Source: Pinus tabuliformis
Taxonomy: Eukaryota; Streptophyta; Pinopsida; Pinales; Pinaceae
Direction of reading: 5' to 3'
Length of the DNA stretch: 64,000 bases
NCBI GenBank assembly: GCA_031772625.1
Contig: CM062820.1
Location: 1,072,045,369-1,072,109,368 of the forward strand
The position numbers and the translations under genes were made by a program. A model generated the notes under the pieces. It was given only the letters and a program-made list of their open reading frames with translations. It was not told the DNA's origin and searched no databases. How positions within the stretch are numbered: the first letter of the stretch is position 1; the number at the start of each line of letters is the position of its first letter. Shown here one piece after another: positions 1 through 11,816 of this stretch.

Positions 1-276
1 GTATCAGAATTAGCCTTGAATAAATTTGATTATTTATATTTACATATCAAGAACACTTGTTAGACACAACCTTTCCATTATTTTTGGGCCTACTATAGTA
101 GACCATACTAGTTGCACTTCCTTTTGATTTCAAAAAACACAAAAAAAAATTACATATTAAATTGTATTCCATAACAAATACAAGAAAAAGTGGATCTTTC
201 AAAATTTACATGAAAACCAAAATCGATAGCTTGGGTGAAGTGTCTACTCAAAGAGAGAGCATAGAAAACCCCATAC
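1..276. other. Non-coding stretch next to Atos-like exon
   Basis: AT-rich DNA with a poly-A run near 140-150. Read on the minus strand it directly follows a candidate splice donor (AAG then GTATGG at 276-271), so it may be a remnant of the intron after the neighbouring exon. I see no further exon of that gene here, so its last exon would lie outside the window or be lost. Confidence 0.3.
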
Positions 277-997
277 CTTGCCTTCATCTACATCTAATTG
301 TCGTTGAGGGAAAACAACTCGCAAATCATTGCACAAGTAGAGGTATCTTTCCTCTTCGACTGGCATAGAATTATTCAACATTGGAGAAAGTGATGCAAAA
401 CCTTTGTTGCATTTTAATGATGAATTTGAACCCCTTTTGAGGGCAGGGCACAAAAAAAGGAGATGCAATGCATAACTAAGAACACCACTACTTGTTTCAT
501 TTTCATTAACCTTGGCTGAATTATATCCAGCTTTCTTGCCATAATTATTACAATTGTCTATTGCACTACAATCCTCTTTCTGGACATTCCAATTTTGGAA
601 AGGGGTTAAATCACCCTTTTAAATCCTTTTATCCATAGTGGCATTAATCACATCATTATTTTCAAAAATGTTTTCAGGTTCATATCAAGTTGGATTCACT
701 GTGTCAGAGCCCATAGCAATGTTGTAAATATCGCAATCCACGGGATTTTGTGAATATGTACAAGCTCTGATTTTTGTACAATCTGAATTAGTCAAGCCAT
801 GATTAATTTGTACACTTTTGTCTTGTACAGGTGCCAGTGAAGGTGTTGGATTCATTGGAGAACCCTCTCTTGTTCAGGTTGTTGTGATTCCACTTGATGC
901 TAAAGTGACCTTGTGCCACATAAATGACTGCTTCCATTCAAGTGCACTAGAAACCCATCAATAGTATGCCCCACTGTACAAATTTGAACAATATTTG
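277..997 (-). pseudogene. Atos/FAM214-like gene, decayed C-terminal exon
   Basis: On the minus strand one frame runs from about 950 down to 277 and matches, by memory of the family, the C-terminal part of plant Atos-domain (FAM214-like) proteins. Recognisable blocks in order are HKVTLASSG (about 910-885), KVNENETSSGVLSYALHL (about 510-460), and LYLCNDLRVVFPQR followed by DVDEGK (about 345-277). The family is conserved from animals to plants; in animals it is linked to transcriptional control, and its plant role is little known. The exon is bounded by a plausible acceptor (GCAG at 1001-998) and donor (GT at 276-275). Three in-frame stops (874-876, 685-687, 619-621) and loss of frame above about 950 indicate a pseudogene. 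Earlier exons were not found at higher coordinates. The family call rests on motif recall, not a search. Confidence 0.55.
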
Positions 998-2456
998 CTG
1001 CAAAAAATAAAAAAAAACTAATTGAAATGGACAAATAGGAGGTGGTATAAAATACGGGAGAGGAATAGAGTTGTAGAAAAGTTGACAGGGAAAAGGATTT
1101 GCAATCATTGGCTTAAGCCAAAGTATCTCTTTATCATATGTTGGTTTGAGCAAAGGATGCACAACATCTTTCGTTCATTTTATTCAACTCTTCTATACAA
1201 CTCTATCTTCACTTTATCCATAGGTTGTTTGGTATACAAGAAAATAGAATCAACCTGACTAAAACCTGACCATTGCAATTAGATGTTGATCTGGCTTCAG
1301 TTGATCAAAAGGAAAACTAGGCAACAGGCAGGGGAGAAATATGCATATCTACTTTATTATATCAATTTTCTTGCCAAATTCACTGGTGGAGATAACCTAC
1401 ATCAAAAAAGGAAAATAAAAGATTTTTATATACTAAAACTCATGATTTGAGGCAATCTTCTCCCAATAGAAAAAAAATAGGTTAACAAAATAGTAAGTGC
1501 ATAGGTGCACAAGGAAAAATATACAGTAATTTCTAAATATGCAGAAGCAACAAGAAAAAGAATTGGTGTTGGAAAAATTTTAAATTTTTATTTTTATAAA
1601 ACTACATTTACTCTGTTCAACAATTCAACTTATGCAAACAATTTCTATGTTAATTTTCATCCAAAAGTAATCCACTTCATACATTCTCTCAAGAATTTTT
1701 TCATCATTGTACAACAGCAAAATGCAAACATCAAAAGCACAACTTCAACTTAGGATTTCTGTCAGACAATTTTGAGAACATATATATTTTGTTAAAGGTT
1801 GAATATACACTTTTTCATCTTATAAAATTTAAAGTTTCAAAGGTGAATCCTAGCTAACCTGAACACTTGAGAACAATTTGTAAGTTTTTTTAATATTGAT
1901 TACATTCTTATTTGAAACATCCTTCATATTCATGGCCCAAGATGTAACCGTCCCATCCCTCAAGCTTTATATGTTCAATAAAATAAGCCTAGCATATGCA
2001 TGTCAAAACCCTTTATTTACGAATTGTTGAATTCTCATTGACAGCCTAAATTAGGAACAAGGGGATCAACACCCTAACCCTAACCCTATTGTATAAATAT
2101 AAAGATTTAATTTATACACTAAAAAGAAAAAAAAACGTTCTGTAAAAAAATATAAAAGTTAGAGACTACATGGTTTCTGACTTCATCATTCATAAATTAT
2201 AATTCATATTTGAGAATCAGATTCATCATTCTTAGAATCATATGTAACCAAAATTTTGAAATAAAATTTCTGATTTCTAATACATTGTTTAAATCAGATT
2301 CCTACATCACCATAATTTATATTCTAATTTTGTGTTTTTATTTTAGATAATGTGAAAACTAGCCATTAGAAATTACATCATATATTCATAAATTATAATC
2401 ATATCATAGAAATGATGGATTTTCACCTGAAAAGAAAGATTTCTATATACGTTGCA
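998..2456. other. AT-rich intergenic DNA
   Basis: No frame shows a recognisable domain. A short run of CCCTAA units (ccctaaccctaaccct, 2072-2087) resembles telomeric repeat but is too short to mean more than chance or a tiny interstitial site; the usual plant unit is CCCTAAA. The rest is A/T-rich with scattered poly-A and poly-T. Confidence 0.4.
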
Positions 2457-2552
2457 CTCCAAACTCAACAAATGAGAGTGCTAATATGCCAAATCTACAC
2501 TCCAAACTCACCAAATGAGAGTGTCGTTATGCCAAATCCGCTCTCCAAATGC
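2457..2552. repeat. 43-bp tandem duplication
   Basis: A unit beginning ctccaaactca and containing aaatgagagtg and atgccaaatc occurs at 2457-2499 and again at 2500-2542 with a few substitutions. A partial third start (ctccaaatgc) follows at 2543. Confidence 0.8.
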
Positions 2553-2788
2553 ATGTTGTTAGATTGTCACTATGACTATGCTAATTCTCTCCAAATCCTT
2601 GTTGCTATTAGAGAACTAAGGTCTCAACATCTACATATTGCAAATAAAAAGTGAAATATGATGTTGAGAAGGTTTAGGTTTTGGTCTTCTAGCATTTATT
2701 TTTACTTCATGTGGTTGTAGGATCCTCCTCCACCCTCTGTCCCACCATATTTCCTTGATTTTCCCATGGAACTTTGTTTCTTAAGTTC

Positions 2789-3175
2789 TTATTGCCCTTT
2801 TTCCAACAAATGATCAATTTCCTGAGGGACCACAACTGCCTGATTTGGTATCAACTTAGTCTTGGTTATTTCTAGATGAGGTTGTTGGACTTTGGGTAAC
2901 TCCTCTAACCTTCGAAGCATTATCACTTTGCTGGAGATTTTTCTGTTCTTCTGAATATTAAGGCATCTTGAGAGGTTATGGAAGTTGATCACAGGCCAAC
3001 CCATTGAATCAAAACTCCTCCTAGCTTTGCAAAGCTGCAAAAAAAATAGCTTGACCAACCCATAGCCACAATCCAATGGTTCATCACTCTTCCATTTACA
3101 AAATCCATGCAAATGGAAACATTGAAGGAAGAGTGTGGATCCTTCAGCTCCCTTGTAACTACTCTTGCTATTCAA
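2789..3175 (-). CDS. Unrecognised 128-codon reading frame
   Basis: An open frame of 128 codons on the minus strand. I do not recognise any domain. The N-terminal half is rich in Cys and aromatic residues (FLQCFHLHGFCKWKSDEP); the C-terminal half is basic and leucine-rich, ending EIDHLLEKGQ. No upstream exon or regulatory context is visible. It could be a fragment of a decayed retroelement frame, a host exon, or chance in a relatively GC-balanced stretch. It is listed only because it is long for its surroundings. Confidence 0.15.
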   Translation of the reverse strand: MNSKSSYKGAEGSTLFLQCFHLHGFCKWKSDEPLDCGYGLVKLFFLQLCKARRSFDSMGWPVINFHNLSRCLNIQKNRKISSKVIMLRRLEELPKVQQPHLEITKTKLIPNQAVVVPQEIDHLLEKGQ

Positions 3176-3355
3176 ACAAAGAAGATTTCAGGAAATAGAT
3201 TGGAGGGATACCCTAGAGACTGGAATTTGCAGAGGATGAGCAGGTAACAAAAGCATAAAAGAACTGGAGGTCTAGACCTTGACTATTTTTTTTCAGAATG
3301 TCAATTCTTCATGGTTCAGTGACTCTAGCAATCAATAAAATGCAAATGTTGTTGA

Positions 3356-3724
3356 TTGGCATGCACAACTTCAAAAATATTTCACAAATTTTGGGGAAAA
3401 ACAAGAGAAAGGAAGCAACCACTAGGGTTTACTGGGTTCATTTTTGTTGCAATCCCCATGGAATCGCTAGAGGGGGATGCAAGCACCTCCCAACTCTCTT
3501 GCACATTTCTAGTAGAATTCGGAAACGCCAAACAAAAAAACCTGACCAAAAATAGAGCTACTAGGAAGCCATCCTCTGGGTTAAAGAATCTTAGTGGATG
3601 TCTGGCCAAAATTATAGAGAATCCATGCTATGTTGTAACCTCAAGGGATATTGGTGTAAGATTCCAAGTAGGAAATACTCCCAAGGGTCAAGGATTTTCT
3701 GAGTTTAATAGCTCTCTTCAGTGA
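3356..3724 (+). CDS. Unrecognised 122-codon reading frame
   Basis: An open frame of 122 codons on the plus strand, overlapped by a second plus-strand frame (3298-3555) and a minus-strand frame (3382-3609). No domain is recognised. The protein is mixed, mildly basic in the middle (NAKQKNLTKNRATRKPSSG) and has no clear membrane segment. The crowding of open frames on both strands suggests locally low stop density rather than a real gene. Low confidence. Confidence 0.12.
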   Translation: MACTTSKIFHKFWGKTRERKQPLGFTGFIFVAIPMESLEGDASTSQLSCTFLVEFGNAKQKNLTKNRATRKPSSGLKNLSGCLAKIIENPCYVVTSRDIGVRFQVGNTPKGQGFSEFNSSLQ

Positions 3725-3839
3725 GGAATTTTACCAAACACGAACATATTGTTGTAAGTGTATTATATTAATTAATTGGTATTGAATAGAAACATACATA
3801 TGAAGAGGCCAGCCTCATACCAGTGACTTATATTTACAC

Positions 3840-4170
3840 CGAAGGTGTTCTATTTTGAAAGAACTCACCACCGACATTCGTCTACGTTTTTGTTTTACAC
3901 CGTTCGTTCATCTAAACAGCTGTCGTTGTTTTCCACGGTTGATTAGACGAAACTAGGTGCTAGCCATAATCCATCAATGAATTTGAGAGGAAAAATCTCT
4001 CCCAGCCCCGCCATTTCTATAAGGCCTGCCGCTGCTACTGGACCAAGGGGAATCCTCAGAAGCGTCCCAAACAAGGCGGCCGAACCCTGACCCAGTGAAA
4101 TCCTCTTCCATTTCTCCTGTCGCTACTAGCAGCATCGAGAATTCAACCATCATTGGCACTCTTGAAAATA
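3840..4170. other. GC-richer block, possible exon remnant
   Basis: This block is clearly richer in G and C than its AT-rich surroundings. On the plus strand an ATG at 3977 opens 37 codons (beginning MNLRGKISPSPAIS, then an Ala-rich stretch and GPRGILRSVPNK) before a stop; on the minus strand a 61-codon frame covers 3974-4159. Composition changes like this often mark a first exon or an element edge. I cannot name a product. Confidence 0.2.
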
Positions 4171-4330
4171 ATATAAAGTTCCCGAGCAGGTTTTTTTGGT
4201 GGGGTCTGCTTTCCTGGCAGTGTGATATTAAAAAACTCTCTATTTGTTTTACACTTCCAAATTTGTTTCTGGTTGGAAACCGTTGTGCACTTGCAGTATA
4301 ATATTCCAGTGCTGATTATTTCCATTAAGA

Positions 4331-4880
4331 ATAGTCAAGAATCTAACTGGGCCTAACTCATGCATTGCCCACGAAAGCTGAAGAAGGCATTGCAAGTTTT
4401 TTTTAGAAATCTCCTGGAAAGATTTGGGTGACTAGCGTTGGCATGCGATCAACTAGCAAAGATGATGATCAGGTGTTTTGTACTTAGTGTCCTAAAGCTG
4501 GTTGGTGAAACCAGGTAGTATCATTTTGGTGAAACCAAGTAGGTATCATTACAGTCCAGTGATTTGTATTTTTTACATGCAAACTCTGTAACATAACTGC
4601 ACTAAATGAGAATGTGGTTTAATAAAATATGTCATCAATGGTTTATGCATTTATATCAGCGTCTAATACTAGCTACATTATCTCATTAAATTGAGATGTG
4701 CTAAATCAGAAAGAAATTATAGTGTAACTGCATAAATATATGTATTTATCTATAAGTTGGTAGTCAAGAGCAGGGTTGTTATGTAGTGTCTCTTCTGTAA
4801 TACTTAATGTCTCTTTTGTAATACTTTGTAAGACTTTGATCTAATTGGTTGAGTAGGAATTTATAGCTCAAGAAACAACG
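4331..4880. other. Intergenic DNA, nothing recognised
   Basis: No coding frame or RNA gene is recognised. A short direct repeat (ggtgaaaccaggtagtatcat at 4504-4524 and a close variant just after) is the only structure noted. Confidence 0.4.
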
Positions 4881-5088
4881 TGTGAAATTACACGTTAATT
4901 ATAATCCCAGTTCAGGAAAAATGGCTTGAGATGGATCTCTCTCCGCGTACCCATATGAATGAAGTCTAATTATATAAAAAGTATGTGAAATTACACGTTA
5001 ATTATAATCCCAGTTCAGGAAAAATGGCCTGAGATGGATCTCTCTCCGCGTACCCATATGAATGAAGTTTAATTATATAAAAAGTATG
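4881..5088. repeat. 103-bp tandem duplication
   Basis: A unit beginning tgtgaaattacacg and ending ataaaaagta is present at 4881-4983 and almost unchanged at 4984-5088; I see only a couple of substitutions (ggcttgag versus ggcctgag, gaagtcta versus gaagttta). The near identity implies a recent local duplication. Confidence 0.9.
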
Positions 5089-5154
5089 TATTATATTTTT
5101 ATGGAATTGTTAATAAATTTGATAATTATATAAGTAAAGTCTAAATTTAATTAA

Positions 5155-5300
5155 TTAATTAATTTATATAAATATAATTTTTTTAAATTTTTACATTCAA
5201 TATAAAATTTAATTGTTTTTCCTTTAGTTTTTGTAATTAAATAATTAATTTACATAAATATAATTTTTTAAAATTTTTACATTCAATATAAAATTCAATT
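5155..5300. repeat. AT-rich direct repeat, about 60 bp
   Basis: The segment around 5155-5214 (attaatttatataaatata, then a T run, then ttacattcaatataaaatt) recurs at about 5242-5300, about 87 bp downstream, with small changes. Confidence 0.6.
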
Positions 5301-5391
5301 ATTCTTTCTCTATTTTTTTAAATCCATATAAGAACAATTTTGATGCAATAAGTTCACTTTTATATATTATCTATATCAGATAAGTCACAAA

Positions 5392-5692
5392 TTAATTCAT
5401 AAATATGACTTCATAATTTTTTCCTATAAATAGAAAAGTAAAATGTTATTTCTTTATATGTTGGTTGTAATTTTGAAATGAAAGTTTTTTTTGCACTAAT
5501 GAGGAATTGTATTAATTCATAAATATAACTTCATAATTTTTTCCTATAAATAGAAAGGTAAAATGTTATTTCGTTAATTCATAAATATGACTTCATAATT
5601 TTTTCCTATAAATAGAAAGGTAAAATGTTATTTCGTTATATGTTGGTTGTAATTTTGAAATGCAAGTTTCTTTGCACTAATGAGGAATTGTA
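5392..5692. repeat. A-B-A-A-B local repeat cluster
   Basis: Unit A (about 61 bp, ttaattcataaatatgactt to aaatgttatttc) starts at 5392, 5512 and 5574. Unit B (about 57 bp, tatgttggttgtaattttga to gaggaattgta) lies at about 5457-5511 and 5638-5692. The order A-B-A-A-B implies duplication of A+B and then of A alone. Confidence 0.85.
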
Positions 5693-5923
5693 TGGAACTT
5701 AATTGGCTTGATCAAACCCCTCTCAGCAAAATCGGTCGTGCTTTGTCCTTGGTCAGAGTTCACCATAATCCCCTGATTTCATTTAATTGGTGCATGATCG
5801 ATTCTCAACTTAAGCAATATGCTCGTAAAGAGACACCTTCCAATTGTAAAAATGGGTGGTTTCTAGAAAAACAACCTCTAGACAAACCCTCCACCCAACC
5901 CTTTTGCTCTACATTTCTTTTCA

Positions 5924-6043
5924 TGAGCATGAAATTTTTCTTATCAGTGTTTCCAATGTGATGTTTGAAATTATTTTTCAGTAGTCTGAGCATGGAATTT
6001 TTCTTATCAGTGTTTCCAATGTGATATCAGAAATTGTTTTTCT
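5924..6043. repeat. 57-bp direct repeat, 63-bp spacing
   Basis: The string tgagcatg[a/g]aatttttctt, continuing through atcagtgtttccaatgtgat to about ttatttttc, occurs at 5924-5980 and 5987-6043 with few changes. Confidence 0.8.
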
Positions 6044-6792
6044 TATTGGATTTAATTGTACTAGAGAGACATCATTTCTTTTTCTACATAATTAATTTAA
6101 ATTTGTTGTGTTGTTGAAAACAATTGACTCCAATGTGTCTGTGTTGTTGAGTTGTAGAATCAAATTAGAGATAAGGTTCAACCTATATTTGTTTCCCAGA
6201 TTAAACTAGGATGAAGAATTTAAGCTTATGATAAAAATGAAAGTTTGTAAGGGATTGCAAATGGTTATTTTGGGGAAATGTTGGTATGTAAAATTGTGAA
6301 AAACTTGATTATTATTTTTAAATTCTATATTTATAATTAAACAGGGAAAGTTTTTTTTATTACAAATTTTGTGTGTTAAAAATGAATATTGTCATCATTA
6401 TCATTACATTGAATGTAACTAAATGTATTGAGTTATTTGTATTTTATAAATAAAAATTTATGAGTATTTGTGTTATTAAGAGGATTTTTGAAATTATGTA
6501 GCTGATTTCTAATTCTAAAATTTTGTTATGAGCATGCATCAATGGGTTCTATTCTTGACAAGATGATCTTCTCAAATTTTCTATTCCTTCGGTGTATCTT
6601 TGCACCTTTAGGGGCAATTGCTAGTTCATACCATACTCAGGAAATTGACAAGATTCACTAATAAAACTTTATAGCAAATGATGAACTAGAAATAACATGG
6701 TCTTCACATTTAACAAAGCCAAAAATACATAACAGAGGAAATAAAGGAACCTGGTTAAGGATTCCAGCGATGCTTCAACTCAAAGATATTTT

Positions 6793-6798
<6 letters not shown>
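6044..6798. other. AT-rich intergenic DNA
   Basis: No domain, RNA gene or element end recognised in either strand. Confidence 0.4.

Positions 6799-6841
<43 letters not shown>
6799..6841. repeat. (AT)n microsatellite
   Basis: An uninterrupted TA/AT run of about 43 bp. Confidence 0.95.
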
Positions 6842-6845
<4 letters not shown>

Positions 6846-7078
6846 TAATGACTTTAGTCCTTCCACTGCTTCACTTTGTCCAAGACATGCTACAGGACTC
6901 CCACTCAAGGCTGATACAAATGCTCAGAGAATCTGGTATACCTCTGCCTCTTATGAAACTCATTCTTCAATTCCTGAGTGGACTAGTTATGGCCAGCAAC
7001 AAATATATAACTCAAACTCCAACTCTGAGGGAAACTTGACTAGCTAGGGATCCCAAACACGGCCTCAACAAGATTAAC

Positions 7079-7234
7079 ACCATGGTTTTGCATGCCCGAA
7101 AACCCATGACCTCTATTCCACTAAGAAAATCAACTCTTCAAAGCCCAGAAATCGACACCATGGTTTTGCAAGCCCAATACACAGAGAAGGCCTCTATTCC
7201 ACTAAGAAAATCGACTCTTCCAACCCTAGAACTC
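7079..7234. repeat. About 77-bp tandem duplication
   Basis: The unit caccatggttttgca[t/a]gccc, continuing to ctattccactaagaaaatc and actcttc, is found at 7079-7154 and 7155-7234 with moderate divergence in its middle. Confidence 0.75.
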
Positions 7235-7299
7235 GTCCTCAACCTGTTTTTTTTTATTACTCTACCTATATTTTTCCATCTGCTTGGCCAATTTACCGA

Positions 7300-9446
7300 A
7301 TAAACAATACCTTAAATACACATATTACTATATAATATATAAAAACCCTTTAAACCCCTATTATATAGGCAATATATTATTTTATGTTTTCCTCATTTTT
7401 AATGCCCCAATATGAATGCACGTGATATAGTATTGTTTTGTCAATGAAGTCCCCGTGGTGTAAAAAGGTCAAAATATTTGTAAAGGTTTAATAGTCCATG
7501 AGGGGTCATTATTAGAGTGGAAGGGGTCATGGCATGGGTCTGTTAGTGGTTTATATCTCTCATACCTTCATGATTTGAAATTTCATCATCATGACATGAG
7601 AGGGCTTTGGGCGGCTTAAAAATTCAAAATTGTTTGAAAATTCTCTCATTTTATCTCATCCAAAGTCAGGTTTGAGCTCTAGAGAAAGTTGAAAGTGAAA
7701 TACATCATTGAGAAAGATGAAGGATAGGTTGCAAGTCGAGTTCAAACAATCGATGTGAATCTGCTGTAAAACTGACTATTTTTGTCATCATTTTAAAAGT
7801 TGTTTCTGACCAAATGTCCTTGAATTTTGGGAAAATGAAAGAGGTGTTTTCCAAGCATGGGCCAAAGAACAAAAACCTCCTTCATTATCTGCAGAGATGT
7901 CATATATTGGAAGATTCAAATGCATATTTACATTTTATTTTTCAGATTTTGGTTTTTCCTATTTTAGTTATGATGTTTGGGTGCATATTGTGAAGAGCCA
8001 AAGAAGAATATTTGGAAACTAAGAGATTCTCTCAAGCACACCATCATATACAAAATTATCCTTAGGTTTTGTAAAATATGTCAGGATTCGGGATACATGA
8101 GCTCGTATTTGAACCCTATTTTTCCAGAAATTCAGTCCCCTCTGTTGCGCAAACATATCAGTCCCCTCTGCTGCACAAGTTTATCAGTCATGGTTATTTT
8201 CGTAAATTTGTATTTTGGGACCTTCTAGAAGTGATTTTTCTAGTTGGATAAGTGTGGATAAGTTAGTTTAGTTGAGTTTCCAGACATGATGTTTCTAAAC
8301 TATTTTAAGTTTTAAACCAGTGATGTTTCTAAATTGTGATAACTTCGATATGGTAGTTCCTACTTTTCTGTAGATGCATTGCATCTAGACTATTCTACTT
8401 TTGTGAAGTGAATTCGACCACATAGAGTGGTAATTTTGAATTCCTTATTGTATTTAACGATGTAAAGACATGTAAAAAAGGAATTCAGGAGTGAAAAGAG
8501 AAAACTTTGTAAACAGTGGAGAAAGTTTTAAAAGAAGTGATCAGTACATCAACACAGGGACTATTTTGTTCCAGGATTCTTGTGTCAGACATAATGGTGA
8601 TGTGCCTCTCTTTGTGATTTGTCTTCCCTTCTAGTTTTCACATGTACCTTTGCTTCTTAATTGTTTGAAATAAAATTATGTTGCAAATTTTACATTGGTA
8701 ACCTGCTCATGCTTGTCAAACAATTTCAGTGTTTTCTTCTGAAGTTAGATATAAGATTCATTTATACATGTTTTATATTTAATGGATCCTTATTCTCATT
8801 TCATCTCATCCATAAAACAACAAATTTTGTAGATCCAAAAGTCTGCCTACCTTGCCCTAGTTCAAACTTCTCTTTTGATTATGATTGGTTACTTAAATAC
8901 TATTTTGACTCCATGCCTAATGGAATCTCTCTTTCACCTTGCAACCACAATTTTAAAAACTTTTTCACTCTGATTATTATAACCAACCCAACCCAAATCC
9001 CTTCAGTCATTTAATTGCTTGATAGAAGAAAATAGCAAGAGAGCCCTCTCAAAGGCTAGGGGGTTGGACCTTAACCTAAAATAGGTTTGTGGTTACCCCT
9101 GTAAACCTTTCCTCAACCTAAAGGTAATTATAAGGTGTTGACATAGTTATTGAGTGGCATGATTTATTTCTTTCACCGAATTCTTTGATTGTTATTTCTG
9201 AATGAATTCAGTTTCTAAAATGGAGTGATGTCATTGTGTCTGCAACCGCATGTTAAGGATTGAAATGCTTTCTTGTAATTTCATATTTCATATTTTGAAT
9301 GATTTAATCACAGGAATAGAAGTAGGATTTGCAGGGTTAAATCCAGAGTCTTTGGCATTACTTATGTTACACCTCAAAGCCTATGTATCCATGGTTTGAC
9401 AATTAAGTGTTGAGTAATTGAATTGCAATTCCGGGACCCAACATTT
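7300..9446. other. Probable upstream flank and 5' LTR of element 1
   Basis: No protein domain is seen. Because a primer-binding-like site begins at 9447, the sequence just before it should be the 5' LTR of element 1, with its 3' edge near 9438-9446. I could not fix the LTR start, since I found no convincing partner LTR downstream. A 117-codon open frame at 8661-9014 lies inside this region and has no recognised domain. Confidence 0.35.
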
Positions 9447-9464
9447 TGGCATCGTTGTCGGGGA
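9447..9464 (+). other. Primer-binding-like site, tRNA-Asp type
   Basis: tggcatcgttgtcgggga is a near match to the tRNA-Asp primer site used by Athila-type plant Ty3/gypsy elements (TGGCGCCGTTGCCGGGGA). It sits about 450 bp before the first gag-like frame in the same orientation. Confidence 0.6.
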
Positions 9465-9919
9465 GGTGTTGAAATAATTATGGTAAAACTTTGGTTTTAC
9501 TTTTTCCATAGTAGGGTAAGTCTTCTTTATTTTTTCAATTACAGTGTGATTCTATTGCTTGAAGGAATTTATTTGGAATTGATGTGTGTGTTGTAGACAT
9601 ATTTTTTTCTTCCAATTGCGACATTTGATTCGAGTTATTCCAACAAGATTTTTTTCAGTTCTGTTTTTTATTTCTGGTTGATTTCCTTTAAAATGTATGA
9701 CTAGGAGAGGTAGAGGTCCTAATCCCAATAAGGGCAAAGAAAATAGTGATAAATTGGAAAAACAAATCTCTCATTGAGCCTTCTATTGCAGGCAGAAAGT
9801 CCAAACAAATGCAAACTCACCACACAGGTACCATTCACCTAGACCCTGGAAACAGTAGTGCAGGAATTTCACAACTGGTGGGAGGGAAGAAAGAGACTAC
9901 TTAAGCTCAAAAGAAAAAT

Positions 9920-10966
9920 TTGGACCATACTCAAACTTCACATTCTGTGGGGAGTGGCCCGTTTATAGGGAGGAAAATGGCAGATCATGAAGACCGTGCT
10001 GAGGGCACTGATAAGAATCAGCCAAAAAAGGAGCAAACTTCTTTCAGGTTTCCAATCTTGGATCCACATGCAATAGTCCAAATGAATAGTATCCCACCAT
10101 CTATTCTTCCACATTTCCATTGTAAAGTGCATAAAGATCCAGATTGTTTTTTATTTGAATTTGATATACTGTGTAGAAGTTATGATTATTCTTCAGATGC
10201 CCAAAAGGTAAAAAAATTCCCTACAACTCTAAAGGACTCAGCTTTACGCTGGTTCATGGGACTAGGAGGGAATATTGTAGCTTCTTGGGAACAAATGAAT
10301 AGGGTGTTTTTAAACTTATATTAGGAATATTTCAAGACAAAAGAAATGTAGGATGAGATTTTCACTATTGCACAAGGTGCAGATGAGACCTTAGAAGATT
10401 AATTGGAGAGGTTTTTATGTATCCTTCAAAGGGAAAAACATAAATTTGATCTAACCACTATTATAGCCTTGCTTTTGTGTGGGCTTACAGATGATTCTAA
10501 AAATAATTTGATTTTCTTAGGACTAGGAGATATTGCTCAAAATACTTTTGATCAAATTTATGACTTGTGCAGGAAGTTCTCACGAAATCAATATAGATTT
10601 GGTAAAGGAATTAGAAGTACTTCTAGAAATAACAGATTTGGATATATAGATGCTATGATTATTGGCCTGGAAAATAAAATGGATAATATGAAAACTAAAA
10701 TTATGAATACTATTAGTAAACAGATAGATTCCTTAAAATTTCAGCAGAAATTAGTAGAAGAGCAAGAGACATTATCCATTTATTGTCCAAAGTGTAGAAA
10801 AAAACATCTTTTACATGAATGTCCTGCAAATGTTAAGAGTGTTAATAATTGTGTAATATGTATAGGGAATCACCCTACTGAAGAATTATCTTCCATACCA
10901 ATATTAAAAGCAGCATTTGAAGGAGAGAATTCAGAACCTAAAACATTGCATGCTATGGAAGCGTAG
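9920..10966 (+). pseudogene. Element 1 gag region
   Basis: A Ty3/gypsy gag-like region, the structural protein that would form the virus-like particle. The first frame (9920-10324) contains a capsid-type block with FLFEFDILCRSYDYSSDAQK and LKDSALRWFMGL, matching the retrotransposon gag pattern in which a Trp-Phe motif follows a short helix. The second frame (10403-10966) carries a zinc-knuckle-like CPKCRKKHLLHECP near its end, the nucleic-acid-binding part of gag. Position directly after the primer site and before the protease fits. Fossil, broken. Confidence 0.7.
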
Positions 10967-11816
10967 AAGTCATGGCCACAAGTAGTTACATGTATGATTC
11001 TTGAACATGCACCTTATTATTTGGTTATAATGCACCACATTATTCCTATAAAAATACAAGTTACCCGCAATCTTAGCAGCATGGGAATTATTTTCAGTAT
11101 GGACAATCTCCCCCTCCTTGGTAACAGGGGTGGACAAGACCACCACACTCGCATTATTCTTATCCCATGACTACATAGTCATATCCTACATCATATGCAC
11201 CTTATCCCATGACACAACCCACATTACTAGCGGCCCTACCTCAGTAGACTCGACTTATGCCACCATTTCCATTACCAACACCTTTTCGACCACGTCAATT
11301 GCTTGCACATCCAGTGCCTAACCCAAATAATAAATTGGCGCAAATGATTCATTATATCAGACTACTTCCTTTCCCCATTTATCATACCATGCCAATTGGG
11401 GTCAATGACCTCTAGCTGAGATCGAGAAGGATAATAAACTCAGAAAAACAAAATAAAAACAACCTACAGTGATCATTGAGGAGAAAATTGAGGAGGAAAC
11501 CCATAATCTTTCAAACAATGATGTCACTGTTCAACTTGTTCCTACACACTGAGAGCCTTTAACTTCTTCTTCAAACCAACCTCCCTTTCTAGAGAGACTG
11601 ATTATGGAGAAATATGACACCACTCCTAAGTATAACCTAGTTTCTGAGCTAAGGAATCTTTGTATAAAGGTCCCTCTGTTGCAGGCCATAAAAGAGATTC
11701 CTATATGTACCAAGATTGTTAAGTACCTTTATCTTAAAAATCCGTGGAAGATAGTTGAACCTCGTAGTATCCAGTTTTTTGGAAGAGCAGCTGAGTTGAT
11801 GACATGATGTGTTCAA

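Noticed and set aside
2072-2087. Telomere-like ccctaaccctaaccct run
   Set aside because: Fewer than three units and the wrong unit for most plants; chance or a trivial interstitial site.
6793-7047. 84-codon frame starting in a TA run
   Set aside because: Its first part is translated microsatellite (IYIYIY); no domain follows.
8661-9014. 117-codon plus-strand frame before the element 1 primer site
   Set aside because: No domain, and its place just before the primer site marks it as likely LTR sequence.
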